A stretch of DNA of 64,000 nt from Chionis minor (lineage: Eukaryota > Chordata > Aves > Charadriiformes > Chionididae), in contig VZSF01002066.1 in NCBI GenBank assembly GCA_013398295.1, forward strand, positions 352,693 through 416,692, read 5' to 3'. Numbering within the stretch: position 1 is the stretch's first letter; every line of letters starts with the position of its first letter. The notes under the pieces were generated by a model. That model ran no database searches, was not told where the DNA came from, and worked only from the letters and a program-made list of their open reading frames with translations. Below are positions 23,141 to 36,700 of this stretch, one piece after another. Position numbers and translations under genes: made by a program.

Positions 23141-26100
23141 TATAATACAGGAATTGTTGGTAGCCTTTTTTCTTATTTGAAAAGCGATGCTGTTTCAGAC
23201 AACCAGACTGATTCTTCATTAGTCTGCCCACTAAAATGGTTTGTGGTCAAAATACATGGCCTGAAAGCCCTTTAGTTTTTAGGCATATTTACTGCAAAAC
23301 TACTTACATTTCTCCTTTCTCCACTCTCTCTCACTTAGGCCTGTCCAGAGTCTGGGGGGCCGTTCTCACGCAGCAGATGCTAATCAGGATTATTCAGGAA
23401 CATCTCTTTGTGAGCAAAACAGAAGATGAAAAGGAGTCACTGTGTATTTCTCCCCCTCCCCCCAAAAAAAGAAGCAATGGGAATGTTATTTTCAGTACCT
23501 TATTCTTGCAGCCTGGTAAACAGTTCCTATGTTTGCGAGAGCCTTATTAAAGAGGCGAGAAGAGAAATATCTAGGTTAGCTTTGCAGTTTTAAATGCAAT
23601 AGTTGTCTTGACTTATTTGCTCTTAATCCCGGGGCTAAGGAGCAGATAAAATCCTGAAAAGTATTCCTTAAGTTTTTTGTGCGCACAAAATACCTGAGCG
23701 GGGTTATTCATTTTCCTTGCCTTTGTGCGATGAGATTATTCCTGCATCCCCCAAAACTGTGACCTAAATATGGCTGAAAGACACAACATGTGACCTGCTT
23801 AGTGCTGCCTGTCATGGCCTGGAGCCACAGCAGGAACTCTATTAGTGGGAACAGCACAGATGCTACCAGATGGCCAACATATTGTCCAGAGATGACCCAT
23901 GTATAATTGCAGAAAGTTCAATACATTCAGGTTTTGAATTTAATTGCATTGACCACCTTAGCTACTGCTGCAAAACAGTTAAATTTATTTAAGGTGGAAA
24001 CTTACTTTCAGGAGGAAGGGAATATTTATGCTTTTAATATTGCATTTGTGCTTCGCAAACTGTAGGAACTCCAGCTCTGTGCATGTTAACAGATGTTTAC
24101 AGAGGTCAGGCTACCTGAATGCAGTTCAGGCAATTCAAGCAATAAGGGAACAATACAAGATTTTTTTCCCGTTCACTTCCTGCAGTTTATTTAGATCAAG
24201 TTCCATGGGACCAAATCTGGCAGTCTTGACTCAAGCAAATAGCCCACTGGAGACAGGAAAAATAAACAAAAGGACTCTATTAAATATTTGAGCATGAGAG
24301 GTTTGCTTGAATAGTGACTGCGTAACAAGCTGCTTAATTTTTGTCTTTAAAAGATACTTTTCTAGAAGAGACAGCACAATTTACCTACTAAAACTTTAGA
24401 CTGGGAAATAAAACCTTGTATTCAGTTTCTCTCCTACACATGATGGCTATACTGTCTTAGCACAGCTCTGGTGGTTATACCAGGAGCCTCCCAGCTCAGA
24501 TTTAGGGTCAGGACCTTCTGGAGCCGACCAGCCCTTTCCATGCAGCGCAGCACTTGCATCTTTTCTCAGCCTCATGTGGTGCCTCTGTTACCTTGAGCTG
24601 TAATATATTAATTTTGAGGGGGTTCTATTTGTTCGTCTGGTTCAGAAAGCCCAAACTCATCATGAGACTGGGTTGCAGTCTGAGGGAGTGGTGTTTTTTG
24701 AGCATGATGTCCACTACGCATATTGCACGTCCATGACAGGAGATAGGAACTTGGCTTATTCTTCAGGACCAAAAAGTCCAGCTGTTTGTGGAAGTGAGCA
24801 CATAGGCCCCCAAAAGTGCAAGTGAAAGGGCACGTCATACTGCAAGATATCAGGAGTGCTGGAAACTCTGCTGAGGAGAGGATCACGTGTGGGGCTGTGC
24901 TGGTTTGGAGTAAATTCTGTCATGAATGGCCTCACCAACACATTTCCTTTTGGATCCCTTCCATTTCTCTCTCTCCCTCATTCCCTTGCTTTACTATATT
25001 GTGTATCTGTATGAATTTAACACTAGAGTAGAACAGCCTAGACTAGCTTGGCCTGTCTAGGCCTTAACAAATCCTAAATGTACTAGTAATTTTATTATAA
25101 TTTTTCCTTGGAGTAAGCCTTAGTCTCTTCAGTTATATTCATTATGTTAAGCCATTTGTTAACTTCCAGTAAGATTATCCACAAAAGTGGTCAATCATCA
25201 ATAGGTGACTTAAAATGTAAGGTTTTTTTGGTGTGTGCATGTCATATAAAAAGATAATTTGGTGATGAGGGACGGGCCCGAACCGTAACGTGTGGTTCTG
25301 CATCCAAATTATCAAGGGATGTGGGCTATTGGCCCAGCGATGAAGGAGAAGGCCTCATTTCATATGGCTGCGTTTCCACTCTTTCCCTAAATAGAATGCT
25401 CAGGATCTTGATTTTTGTTCATTGCTACTAATAGAGGAGTCTGATTTCCTTCAGGTATAAGGAGGAAACTTAATATACCAGAACCGTCACAATAATTATT
25501 GTTTTAGGGATGGGGCTGTGGGTGAATATTGCTCTTTTTTGCCCCCTTTTTCTTTCCTATGCTGTCTCTAATCAAATGTAATCACCACAGCATGTGTTAT
25601 TGATTTTGTAATTGCTTCTGGAATGGTTTGGGCCCCAAGACTGCTACACTTGTGAGGATGTCATTTGGGTTATATATATATAAGCTAATGGATGATGTAT
25701 CTTTTTATTAGGAAAGCCCTCTGATATCTCAGTTAAAGATTAAAGACTTGTCCCAGAAGGCCTAGTTGGTAACACTTTCCAGCGTGACTAGACAGAAGTC
25801 TTTCATCAATACTTCCTTTGTGTAGCTTATTTCAAATGCTCTTGTTGCTCACTGTAAAGTGGTGAGGCCAAAGGTATGGTCATTGTCCATGTGCATCCTG
25901 TGGTTACAGCATCTGAGCTGGAGTGTGTGGCTTGCTTCAATGCTTCAAAAAGTGGCTGATACCATCTTGACGGTTCCCAAAACAGAGCAGTAGTTTCTGG
26001 GTACTCACTGAGTATCATTTACTGTATGTCTTGGGACGGGCTGAAAAAGCTCCTGTATGTTGAATGGAGAAGCAGGTAAAGGAAGGAGAGTTTGCGCAGG

Positions 26101-26155
26101 TGTTGTATCCATGATGTGCACACAGAATTGCCCTGTGTGAAAGGAACAAGTTTAT
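23141..26155. other. Noncoding stretch, no gene recognised
   Basis: AT-rich unique-looking DNA. A C-rich/A-rich junction (cccccaaaaaaag) lies near 23457-23472. About 23750-24290 has an even, repeat-free texture that could be conserved. A short (TA)n lies near 25674. No exon or known repeat seen. Confidence 0.5.
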
Positions 26156-26157
26156 TT

Positions 26158-26478
26158 GATCTCATTAATGTTTACAAATACTTAAAGGGAGGGGGCCAGG
26201 CTTTTTTCAGTAGTACCCAGTGATAGACAAGGGGCAATGGATATAAAATCGAATATAGGAAGTTCCATCTGAACATGAGGAGGAACTTTTTGACTTTGAG
26301 GGTGGCAGAGCACTGGAAGAGGCTGCCCGGGGAGGTGGTGGAGTCTCCCACTCTGGAGACTTTCAAAACCTGCCTGGACGTCATTCTGTACGACCTGCTT
26401 GTAGGTGGACTTGCTCTGGCAGGGGGGTTGGATCAGATATCTAGAGGTCCTTTCCAACCCTTAACATTCTGTGATTCT
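26158..26478 (+). mobile_element. CR1 LINE, 5'-truncated 3' end
   Basis: Starts at the CR1 block 'gatctcattaatgtttacaa' and 'atacttaaaggga' and runs through 'ggaagttccatctgaacatg', 'agagcactggaagaggctgc', 'gaggtggtggagtctccc' to the 3' end 'ggggggttggatcag' and 'attctgtgattctt'. The coded part is the extreme C-terminus of the CR1 ORF2 (endonuclease/reverse transcriptase) protein; a frame from 26275 still reads LRVAEHWKRLPGEVVESP before running past the normal stop. 5' truncation is usual for CR1. Upstream about 24 bases of the expected unit near 26190 are missing. Not active. Confidence 0.95.
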
Positions 26479-26479
26479 T

Positions 26480-29400
26480 GGATAGGGTGGAATTCTGGTT
26501 GTTCTGTGTGATTTCTAGCACAACATCACGTTCACCAACTAGAAAATCCAGCTTGAGGTGTCAGTGAAGCCTGAAGTGCAGCTGGGACCCAAATTTATGA
26601 TAACCTTGAAGTCTTGGAATGGGGTTTGAATGACGAAGCAGGACTGGTGTTGGCATATTGGGAATCCTGAAGAGAGGTACTGCCTCGCTTGGGTGGTCTG
26701 TCCCCAGAGCGTGGCAGCTATTCTACATCATCATAGTCTTGTGAGATGGCTGATCTGATCCAGTGGTTCGCTACTGCCAGGAAAACTTGGTCCTGCCACC
26801 CTGCCTGCTTTGGCTGTGCATTCCCATGTTCTCTCCTGCATGAGGTCTGGTACTTGTCCAACCTCTTGGTGGTCTGGTTCAGCATGCACAGCTCAGAGAA
26901 GAGCAACCAGCAAGGAGCGTTAGAAACAAGCTGCTGGGACTAGGAGCTAGCAGAATAAGACTTCTAGCAGAAGAGGTCTATGAGGACTCAGCTGTCTTGA
27001 GAAGCCTCATGCTATTGATGTCCATGTGTTCTGAGCTCCCTCTTCCTAGAGTATTTAACGGGAAGACTTAAGGCCTCCTTCTGGAGGTATGAATTGACAC
27101 AGAGCTCTGACCCTAAGAGGAGCTGTACTGGGTCTTCTGTTCTGAGCACCCGAAACATCCTATTTTTCTTTTCCTTAACAGCTTTCTTTTAGCTCAGTCA
27201 GAGGGAGTGAGAATGAGCTCACCTGGCTTTAGATGCCTAGGTCAGAGCTAGTCAATTTGGGCTTCCTTTAAACCAACAGGGAGGAATAGATCCTTTAAAA
27301 TGCATTTCATCTGGCCTGTTTTTATATCTGCTTTAGGATGAGGTTAATCCCACATTAATGTCATCTCTTTTTCTAGCCTGAATGTGAGAAGAGCCTAGCT
27401 CAGATGTCTGCAAGATAGACATCTGCATTTGGTCACATAAATCCCACCCGTAGAGCCACTGCACTAATGTGACGAACCAAGATGAATGGCTTCAATTAAT
27501 AACAACAATAATAATATAGGCTCTACCCTCTAAATATAGAAAATAATTTGGGATATCTTTTTTTCAGATGTGGGCCAGATCTTTCCTTACTATTTGTCAG
27601 ATTATTTTTGATTCAGTGTGGCTCATGGTAAGTAGTTGGTTGCAACGGTCAGGAGCAGTGGTGGTGTTGCCTTTAGGCAAGCTAAATGAATATACTCTTC
27701 CCATAGGCTGATAGAAATAGGAGAATTTTCCAAGGCAAGGGTTTGGATTTGTTCTTTCAAATGAGGTTGGAAAGCAATGCCTCTGTTGAAGATATCCTTT
27801 GTAAAAGCACAATGGCTGCAACTTTCTGGAACTACTTGCGACCCCCAAACTTACTCTTTATTAGTGTCTCATTCAGCTAAAGCTGAAGCAAACAAATGAA
27901 ACTAATTACTCTTGAAGTTGGGTATTGCCTTCTTGAGCTTTATGAGCCTATTTTTCTGAAATTAGAAATTGCCTAACTATGTGGAATGTCTCCAGCAAAA
28001 CTGCTTCCTACAGCCACAATTTTTACAGTCACATAAGTGCTTTGTAGGCTACCTTTGGGTAGGCAGCAGTGACATCCAGTGGCCGGCGACCTGATCACAG
28101 GTCTTCTCCCAGAGCCTGTCTCACCTGGGACATCTCTTTCTTGGCTAATGTTGTGTGAGCCCATTGGGGTTTAACACGCTTTTTCCAGTCAGTTGTGGGG
28201 TGTGGGGGTTTTTTTGTTTGTGGTTCCCCCCCCGAGACTCTAAAATCCTCAGGTAGATCTTCTCTGAGACCCCTACAGGGATGACAGAAATCTACTGACA
28301 AAGAAAAAATCAAATAATTTTTAGATTGTTGGCTTTGATGGAAAGTATTTCAATACGGCTGCCCATAGACATGGGTGTCTAAACAGGGTTTGAAGAACAA
28401 GTTATAGGTATTGATGTTGGAGAAGTTTGGCCTTCTTTGGATTCTCAACAGACCACAGAGTACAAAAAGCATCTGGGGAAATGGAACATAGCAATAGATA
28501 CTCTGCATATGTTGTTTTAATATTAACTTATTTACTTTCAAGGCAGTGAGTCAGTTCATTACAGACTAAGACTGAAGACTCGGGTTTTTTTTTACTCCCA
28601 GGAGTAAACATTTTCAGGATTAAATCCATAGCTATCCACCTCTAATTGCAGGAAAAACTGCTGAACTGGTGGTGAGTGTTCAGACAACTTGTACCTCCTC
28701 CGTGCTTTTAGAGTCCATGAGCCTTTCTAACACAGGGACACATGGTCCACCTTAATTTTAAATAGGTGCTCCTTTCAGTTATGTCAGCTACTTAAATTTA
28801 TTTGCAGACAGTCAATTCATATTGATCATAACTCGACCTTAGAATGACCTTGAGCAAAGGTGCTCTGTGACTGCTATAGATATTGTGATCAATACCAGAG
28901 AGCAATTGACTACACCTAGTTACTGATAAATGAAGTTTGAAAAAAAAAAAAGGTACACTATTTTCAGGAACAAAGATAACTGCTCATTTAATCAACAGTT
29001 TGCAAAGGTTTAATATTGATATATGAAGTTACAATGACATCCTTGGGCATTCTCAAATGGTAGAAAACAATAGGGTGCAGAGTCACTGTAGCATATCAAG
29101 GAGAAAGAATCATTAGTTCCCAACTTCAAACAAGAAATTTCATGATATTTATGACAACAACACTGAGAACAAATACACTTACTTAGCAGTACTCATTGGA
29201 GAAGGCATGTATCAAACTGTGCCTCTTTTCTTTATGTGTGAGCCAGGTCTAGTGAAATAAAACACCATATTACTGTGCACGGAACAAAGCCTTTAGTACC
29301 ACTTATTTTACTTCAGTATCCCTCTCCTTTGCACATTTGTGCCTGAATTAAATTGCGCATCCCCAGGTATAACCAACTGTAATCATGAGGAAGAGATCAC

Positions 29401-32045
29401 TTTGGTCTCGGCACATCTGCTACACGTTGATACGCTTCCCCACGCTGCCTGAAGTTGAAAGGGAAGATGCGAGGGATGTTTTCCCCTGCTATTCCTCTCG
29501 CTTTGCTCGGAGTCCCGCTGAGCGATGGGAGGCGAGTACCGGCAGCTGAGACATGGGCGAATGAAAGTCCATTGGCAAAACGGCGGTGGGCTGCTCAGGA
29601 GGATGGTTGCATCCCCAAATCTGCTGGTTTCTGTACAGGGGAGGATGCTCTGGGGACGTGGGAATGATTGTGGAGGTACCAGTGGAGCTCCTACCCTACC
29701 AGTGGCCCGGAACTTGCTTTCTGTTGCGCGTCTTGCCATGCAACTGGGGTCTGATATCTTACACGTATGTGCCAGGGCTTTTTTTTTTTTTCTTTCCAGA
29801 AGTAGATTTTTACATCTGTGACATTCTTTACAAAAGAAATTAATTAAATGGCAGGATGGTTAAAGCTACGCAAATCAGAAACAGGAGGGGAAACTTCTTG
29901 CAGGCGCAGACCTCCCATAGATTTCCCTGCACTCTTCAGCGTTTTCCCCAGGCACTTGAATTTCTCTCCCCATCGCCAGAGTTAGTCTCCTGATCATATT
30001 TCTTCAGTCCCGCACAGTAAGTGTGTGTTTTCTTTTTTTCCACACTTCCCTGTTTTTTGGAGAGACAGTGTCCTTCTGCAGGCTCCCTCTATATCTTACC
30101 CTTCAGTCAAGCTATTTATTAATAAACCTGTGTTTTCAGTGCATTCAGTACATCAATAAAGTACGGAGTGGTTCAGTTAGTCAGCATTCTGGGAAATCCT
30201 TTGCTGTATTGAAGAACTGTAAATCTCCATTATTGCTTCCCATAGCACAAATAAAGAATAGCCTCTTACCTTCGCAGCGTTCTCTTTGTTAATTTTTAAG
30301 GGTGAATGCGTACATATTCCCTAGCAAAGGGGACCAGTTTGTGCATAGCCCAGATACCAGGTGTTTATTGGTTTGGGGGTGGGTGTGGTTTTCTGTGGTT
30401 GGTTTTTTTTTGGTATAGCTTCAGCTGCTACCTGGAAATCCAACAAGAGTGAAGGGAAGGCAGGGTGAGTACAGCAGGAAGCAATATTGAAACGTTTGGA
30501 TGAAAATAATCATCGAGACTTTAGGATTTGTTCCAAAGTGAATCTAAAGTGGAGGGTTTAGCGATTAGTCCATGACTGATTGAAGAGGTATGTCACCTGC
30601 TACTACATGGCAGCACATCCCATCGCATTGCAATTGCCTGCCTGGAGTCATTATGGTGTATTACATCCTTTTGTTATCAAACTGTGTCATGTTGCATCAC
30701 AGTCAGGAGCAGCCGGATGGAGACGTGGCTGACACGTTGCCTGTAACAGATGCAATGAGACAGAGCATCCAAAGCATATACCTGCTTTTAGTCAAGGCTC
30801 AATTTGCTCAGAGTGTATTTTGACATATCTACAGAGGGTTTGGAGTCACAGGTAATCCCTTCTGTGTTTGCCAGCTCTCACTCAAGACACAAGTCTTTCT
30901 GTTGGACTAGGAAGAAACACAAGCTTTAAATTACTTTTGCTTGTTTCGCTGTCCTCAGACAGATAGGAAAACCTACTTGGTCTAGTTAGTGCAGTAAATG
31001 CATTAGATCTGGGGCCACTAGGCACCCTGGGAGGTTTTTTTCACCCCTAGTCCTAAGGGCTTGAAGAAATAAAAAAATAAAAACGTATCAGGCTTCTAGT
31101 TACTCTTTGAAAAACTTATGTAAAAATGAAGCAACTCTGGTAAAGGTACTAAGAATGCACTTTCAAACTAGTGGAAAAAATGAGATGCATTAAGATAGTG
31201 TGTTACAAAAGCAATAACACTTTTGCATATTAATTAATCTGGAATTAAAGTAATTTTTTTTATATGAATGCATATGACATTCATGGCATGCCAAATTAAT
31301 TCTTTATGATCAGAGCCACTGCAATCAATACTAAATGAATTCATAATGATAAGATACTTAAAATAAGGCATTACCAGAAAAAAAACCCAAACAAACCCAC
31401 AATAAAAGGCCATCATCAAAACTGCAGCGTACTAATAAAGCATTGCCCAGCAAGATGGCGCTAGCGATGACGGTCAATGGTAATCCTTTATTTATTCTTT
31501 TGTTTGACTTCTTCCTGTCCTAATTCTTCTTGTTGAAATATCCTGCATGCTGTGCAATGAACTCCATGGATTTCCTCATACTGGTGGACAATATCGCCTC
31601 GTGTTCTCATTGGACTAGTTTCTTGTACGCTTAGCTTTTCATCCTTTGGGGATCAGGAATCAGTTATCCAAGAAAGCCTTATCTCAGATTCTGTTAATAA
31701 AACAAAACTATACCAGCCTTGGGGCTCTGTTGTGTTAGAGATATTTCAAAAGTCACGAGAAAAACAAAAGTAACAGTGGGTACTGCATAGAGAGAGGTGT
31801 GTGTTGTATGTTGGAAGAAAGTTCTCCTTTAGGGAATGGGTTGTACACAGATGAAGGCATTGGCAAAGCATTCAACTTTTTCATTTCTATGGTTGCTTTC
31901 TTTAGCCATGTTGCTGGGGGTCTGGATGAGGGTCTCCCCAGAGCTGAGAATAGGAAGTCTGTCCTGCCTGGCTTCACAGTGCTTCCCTCCCCAGACCTAG
32001 GCAATATGAAGAGGTGAAACACGAAAGGGAAGAATGGGTAGAGCG
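26480..32045. other. Noncoding stretch, no gene recognised
   Basis: No known repeat or exon recognised. Notable textures: G/T and C-run tract near 28197-28234, a GC-rich patch near 29440-29740 with overlapping open frames on both strands (29383-29739 minus, 118 codons), T-rich tract near 29779, and AT-rich DNA from 30900 to 31440. The YY1-like 12-mer at 31452 is listed separately. Confidence 0.5.
31452..31463 (+). promoter_or_regulatory. YY1-like site, second copy
   Basis: Same 12-mer AAGATGGCGCTA as at 2677-2688, here preceded by a C (CAAGATGGCG), the preferred YY1 context, and followed by agcgatgacggtc with a CRE-like half site. Function is inferred from the motif. Confidence 0.35.
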
Positions 32046-32046
32046 A

Positions 32047-32286
32047 TGAAGGGTAGACTTAGACTAGTTATAAGAAAGATAGAAGGAATTTTTCATTACG
32101 AGGGTGGTGAGGCACTGGCACAGGTTGCCCAGGGAAGCTGTGGCTGCCCCATCCCTGGAAGTGTTCAAGGCCAGGTTGGACTCAACTTTGAGCGTCCAGT
32201 GGGAGGTGTCCCTGCTCACGGCAGTGGGGTTTCAACTAGATCACCTTCAGGTTCCCTTCCAACCTAAACCATTCTCTGATGGTGTG
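32047..32286 (+). mobile_element. CR1 LINE, 5'-truncated 3' end
   Basis: Blocks 'gggtagacttagactag', 'gtggtgaggcactggcacag', 'gttgcccagggaagctgtgg', 'ccctggaagtgttcaaggcc' and 'tcccttccaacctaaacc' match the end of CR1. The wording differs from the 26158 copy ('gaagctgtggctgcccc' against 'gaggtggtggagtctcc'), so it belongs to another CR1 subfamily, the same type as the 46880 copy. The ORF2 C-terminal frame is readable from 32104 (RLPREAVAAPSLEVFKARLD) and then breaks. Confidence 0.94.
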
Positions 32287-32289
32287 AGA

Positions 32290-33590
32290 GGTAATGTGAC
32301 AAGCACGAGCTGTGGGTCTGACTACAGAGTTAGGGTGCAGCATAAAAGGTTGGCTGATGGTTGAGGATGGGGATTTGTGGCTGGGAACCTGCTGAAGAGG
32401 CACCAGGGCACTCCTGTCTCAGAGCATGGTAGAAAATGTGAAGAAGGACAAACCAGGACAAGCCCTAGGAAGGGTAATAGCTGAGGTGGGTGGGTGGGTG
32501 ATGAGAATTAATGCTTTATAGGGCATATTAATTCCAACTATTTTTTGCTTTTTTTTTTTCCCCCCTTATGGACTAATACTTTAATTGACTAGTACCTTAA
32601 AAATCTTCTGGAGGAAAAAAGTTGGAAGCTAAAAGTGCAGGTTAACCTAATAGAGGCAATGACTCGCGAGTACAAATTCCCCCGGACTTTGACAGTGTGT
32701 GTCTCAATATTTGTTTTGCTATGAGCGTACTTATCAGGTGAGGAAAAAAATATTTTCAAAGAAGAGTCCATACTGGAAAAGCCTCTCCAGATAATATGTA
32801 ACCTACCTGGATCACTGGACTGTGGCTCCTGGGCTGTCACACAACCTCTAAAGTAAAAGGAATTACCTGTGCCGTGTTGGTATAGCTGACAGCTAAATCT
32901 GCCCTAATCTGCCTTAATTATGCTCTTCAGTACAGAGTCTTTCTGATGATTTGAGGGGGGGAGGTTCAGTGGGGAATAAAAGTCAACTGCTTTCCCTTCT
33001 AGTTGGAATAGGGCTGGATGACATTAGGACAGTTTCTAAATATCTTTCTTGCCAATATTTGATTAGGGACTTTAATTTCATTAGACAAACTGATTTTTTC
33101 ATTAGCCAAACTGATTTTTTCATGCATTGCTCTCTCCTTTTAATGTGTAAATTACATGGGATTTGACTCTCATTACAACATTGATATGGGTGCTGCCTTC
33201 AAACGGACACCGGCGCTAGGGCTGTGCTTACGGCCGGGTCTGCTGAGAAGCAGCACTTTGTGTTTTGTTGCGTGATTTCTGTAAATACCCATTTATACTG
33301 CCTGGGTTGGTGACACACGTGTGCCTGTGCACATAATCCAGCATCGTCTTGCATGCTTTTTCTTGTGAGAGTAAATTCCAGTAACTGACCTGGGTGTCGT
33401 GGTTATGATACCCATCAGAGTAGGATCGTATTGTGTGAAGCATGTTTTTGGGTAAAATTGTGGGATGGAGCTGACAGAGGACACAGTTCAAGAAGTATTT
33501 GCCTACCTTGAACCTGAGCAGTTTAGCTGTAATGATTACAGGGCAACCTTTGCATTTCCAAATTAAGATTGCTATAGTTTGTTATCTTCT
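32290..33590. other. Noncoding stretch, no gene recognised
   Basis: Short (GGGT)n near 32485-32501, T9-11 then C6 tract near 32550-32566, and a 21-bp tandem duplication (33079-33120). Otherwise nothing recognisable. Confidence 0.55.
33079..33120. repeat. 21-bp tandem duplication, one mismatch
   Basis: Units 33079-33099 and 33100-33120 (cattagacaaactg then T6; cattagccaaactg then T6) differ at one base, with a third 'cat' starting at 33121. Confidence 0.93.
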
Positions 33591-33702
33591 ATCATAGAAT
33601 CATAAAATAGTTGAGGTTTGAAGGGACTTTAAAGATCATCTAGTTCCAAGCCCCCTGCCATGGGCAAAGACACTTTCCTCTAGACCAGATTGCTCAAAGC
33701 CT
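33591..33702 (-). mobile_element. CR1 LINE, 3' end fragment
   Basis: Plus strand reads 'atcatagaatcataaaatag', 'ttgaggtttgaagggacttt', 'aaagatcatctagttccaag' and 'ctagaccagattgctcaaag', the reverse complement of the CR1 3' end. The 8-bp terminal repeat (atcataga/atcataaa) is visible. Same 3' type as the 11470 copy, a little more diverged. Confidence 0.93.
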
Positions 33703-36700
33703 CAAATACTTCTTTTGGTAGTGTTCATTTTGGAGCATTTACATCTCAAGCCGTGTGTGCGTCAGTTGTGCATGAACATTGTCACTTGTCCTAGTGAGGA
33801 TGAAAGACAACATTTTATGTTACTTACTGAACAAATGAAGCATCTAAACAATTAATATGGAAAAGTATTTCAAAATGTATTTTTCCAGGGTCTTCTGGGG
33901 TAAAACGAAGCTGAAAAAGAGAAGGAAAATGAAGTTTCCCAGTACTTTTGCAATTATGAATGAGTTATTTCAGCTACAGTCCTAAAGCCTGGTGCAATGC
34001 ACACACATGCAATCCCAGTGCATAAAGTTACTAGCTGCCTGGTGCTGCATATGCCCCATAAACCGTTGGGGGATGCAACTGTGCTGGTATTAAACATATG
34101 AGATAAAAGTAAAACAAAAATCAAGATACTTTGGTTCCAAAGTCACATCAGTTGAGGCTGAGATTACATTAAAACTCGTACATAAGCTGAATCAGTACTT
34201 GTTTTACTGGCTTCTCAGAGAATACAGGTGCTGAAGGAAGTGAGCCCAGTTGTTATTGCCAGATAAAACTCTGCTTGGAGTGGAAACAATAGAATTGCAA
34301 AAAGTGTTTGTTGCTGTTGCATGGCTTTTTGAAAAGGAAAATTTGAGCTTTTATTATTGAGGAGGTTATGGGAGCACCCATCATGTTTATATACTTGTGT
34401 TTTGGTAAATCAGAGTGTTGATAGGATTTCTATAACTGTTTTGAAATATTTTTATTTTAAAAAAACTTATTTTGTCTAATATTGAGCAGATCTGTTCTGA
34501 AGTAGAATCAACTTTGATACGTCAAGTGTTTTATTTTAAAAATTTCAAACCGGTTCTACATTGGGCGAGACTGAACTGAACATCTCGGCAGAGGCCTGGG
34601 TGATGCTGTCCATTGGAAGAGCCAAGGAAAACCAATGTCTTTTGCTTATTGAAGTGGTCAACAGTTTAGCGTTAATAGGGTTGCAATATTGCAGGGTTTA
34701 GCCAGATTGTATCGTTCAGTTTGTCAGAATTGTTAAAAGTTGAATTCTGGATTCAGTCCTTTGATGCACAGGAAAAAATAATCCATGTATGGAAATCACT
34801 TCAGTTTAAAGCTTCCAAATGTTGGTGAGTTCTCAGGAAAGTAAAGTAAATTTTGTGCTATAAGAAATGAGTAAAATTTCTTTATCAAAAGCTGTTTTTC
34901 TGCAAACCGTCCATTACCATTTTTGCAGAGTTGCTACGTCAGGCAAATAAAGTATTTCCCCCCATATTATATAGTAGGTATGGGTTTATTTATACTGAAT
35001 ATAACGTCATTATATAATAAGTTTTCTTGGAGTGCTTGGTACTGTACAAACCACAAAAATTTTTGCTCCAGTGACCCTGTAATATAAAACTGAGGGAGCA
35101 ATCACATTGCATTATGTGCCAGTGCAGTGAAATTAGTTTTGCACTGCCTAGGCAAAAGGATCTCCCTTGTCATCCAAATTACAGGACTGGGGCCAATATG
35201 TATGCACTCTGCCTGTTTGTTTATGCCATACGAATGGTAATACTAGGAAATATTTTTAAGAGTTGATGTGCCTTTTCCCTCAGCCTTTGTGGGTTTTGTT
35301 GTGGGTTGGTGTGGTTTTTTTTTTTTTAATATTTCTCTCCTGAGTAAAATGTGTCCGTTCAACAGAGTTGAAATGAGTTATGTTAATCTCCCAACATAAA
35401 TATAAAACACTCTCAGTTGTTTTGCTATCGTTAGTCGCCCAGCTAAAGAGCAGAGATCAGTTTACAGGCAGGTCTCTCGTAATATAGAAAGTGTTTGTTG
35501 GGGTGAGGTACATGGGAAGAAACATGGATGTCTGGCCAAGTATTAAGGATGAGCTTTAAACTTGGGGAATTTCTTCTTCATCATCTTTTTCTTTAAATCC
35601 AGGCTTATTTACGTATTTCAAAGCTCACACGGCCAAAGGAAGGAGATTTTCTAGCAGTGGGGGGTGAGCTTATTAAAATTCATCATGATGCTCTTTATTG
35701 AAAGGAGTAAACAGGAATCAATTTTCTTTACGAAAGTAGTTGGCCGAGTTGCAGGTTCATCCAGGGCAGTGTGAACTCTTATAGAGAGTTAACCCAAGAA
35801 ATGCAAGCTACACAAAATTAGTGGGACTTCTCTCAGCTGGAGCCTGGGAGGGGTGCATGGGGCAAGACAGAGGATTTCATAGATTTAGCCTCTAACAAAT
35901 CAACGGAAGGACCTCAAAAGGTGCATGGTTGTGCATTTTCTAAGTGAATAGTTGGGCATTTATTTAATAAAAATATCCATTAAGTGGAGCAGGAAGCTAT
36001 TGCAAAGACTAGATTGTCCGTTATGGCCACAGACACCTTGAGTGATCAATATTACCCCCTCCAAATGCCATTTTCCTCCTCGCCTGCTGGCTGAGAGATG
36101 GATTTCACGTGCAATAGAAGGGTGGACAGGCCCCGCTTTCTGTCCCTGGAGAGGGCATTGGGTTTCCCTGAGCCCAGGGGATTAAGCCCTGCAGGCCCCC
36201 TCCTCCCGTTTGAAGCATATGATATCGATATTGATGTTTTTGGTAAGGAGAGGAGTCTCAAACGCACGTATCACGCCAGGCTCCATGGAGTCTATGCTCG
36301 GTGGAGATGTATAGGCGGAGATGGAGGGCAGCCAAGAACAGCTTCTGCTCGGGAGGGCGAGGGCTGAGCTATGTAATGGCTTAGATTGGTTTCAGAGCCT
36401 TCCTGTAGCTAATATTTGTTACGTTTCCACGGAATATAAAAGTAGGCTTGCATTTCAGGCTAGCTTGGGCTTCTTTTAACCTCGGATCATCTGGGTTTCA
36501 TAGGTACTGGTCATACCGTAAGCTTAAAAATTCTTTTTCTCACGTGTTCCCTTTCAAATAGGGTCAAGGCAGATTTTTATTTTTAAACATTTGGAGTTTG
36601 TTTTCGAAAAGTTTCTCCACTCAAGACAGTATCCAAGCCATCTTGGGTTGTAGTCGTACATCCAGTATTACTACATGAGCTCTTAATAAAGAACTCATGC

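Noticed and set aside
25257..25345. GC-richer stretch (gacgggcccgaaccgtaacg) as a possible repeat or regulatory site
   Set aside because: Too short and not recognised as any family.
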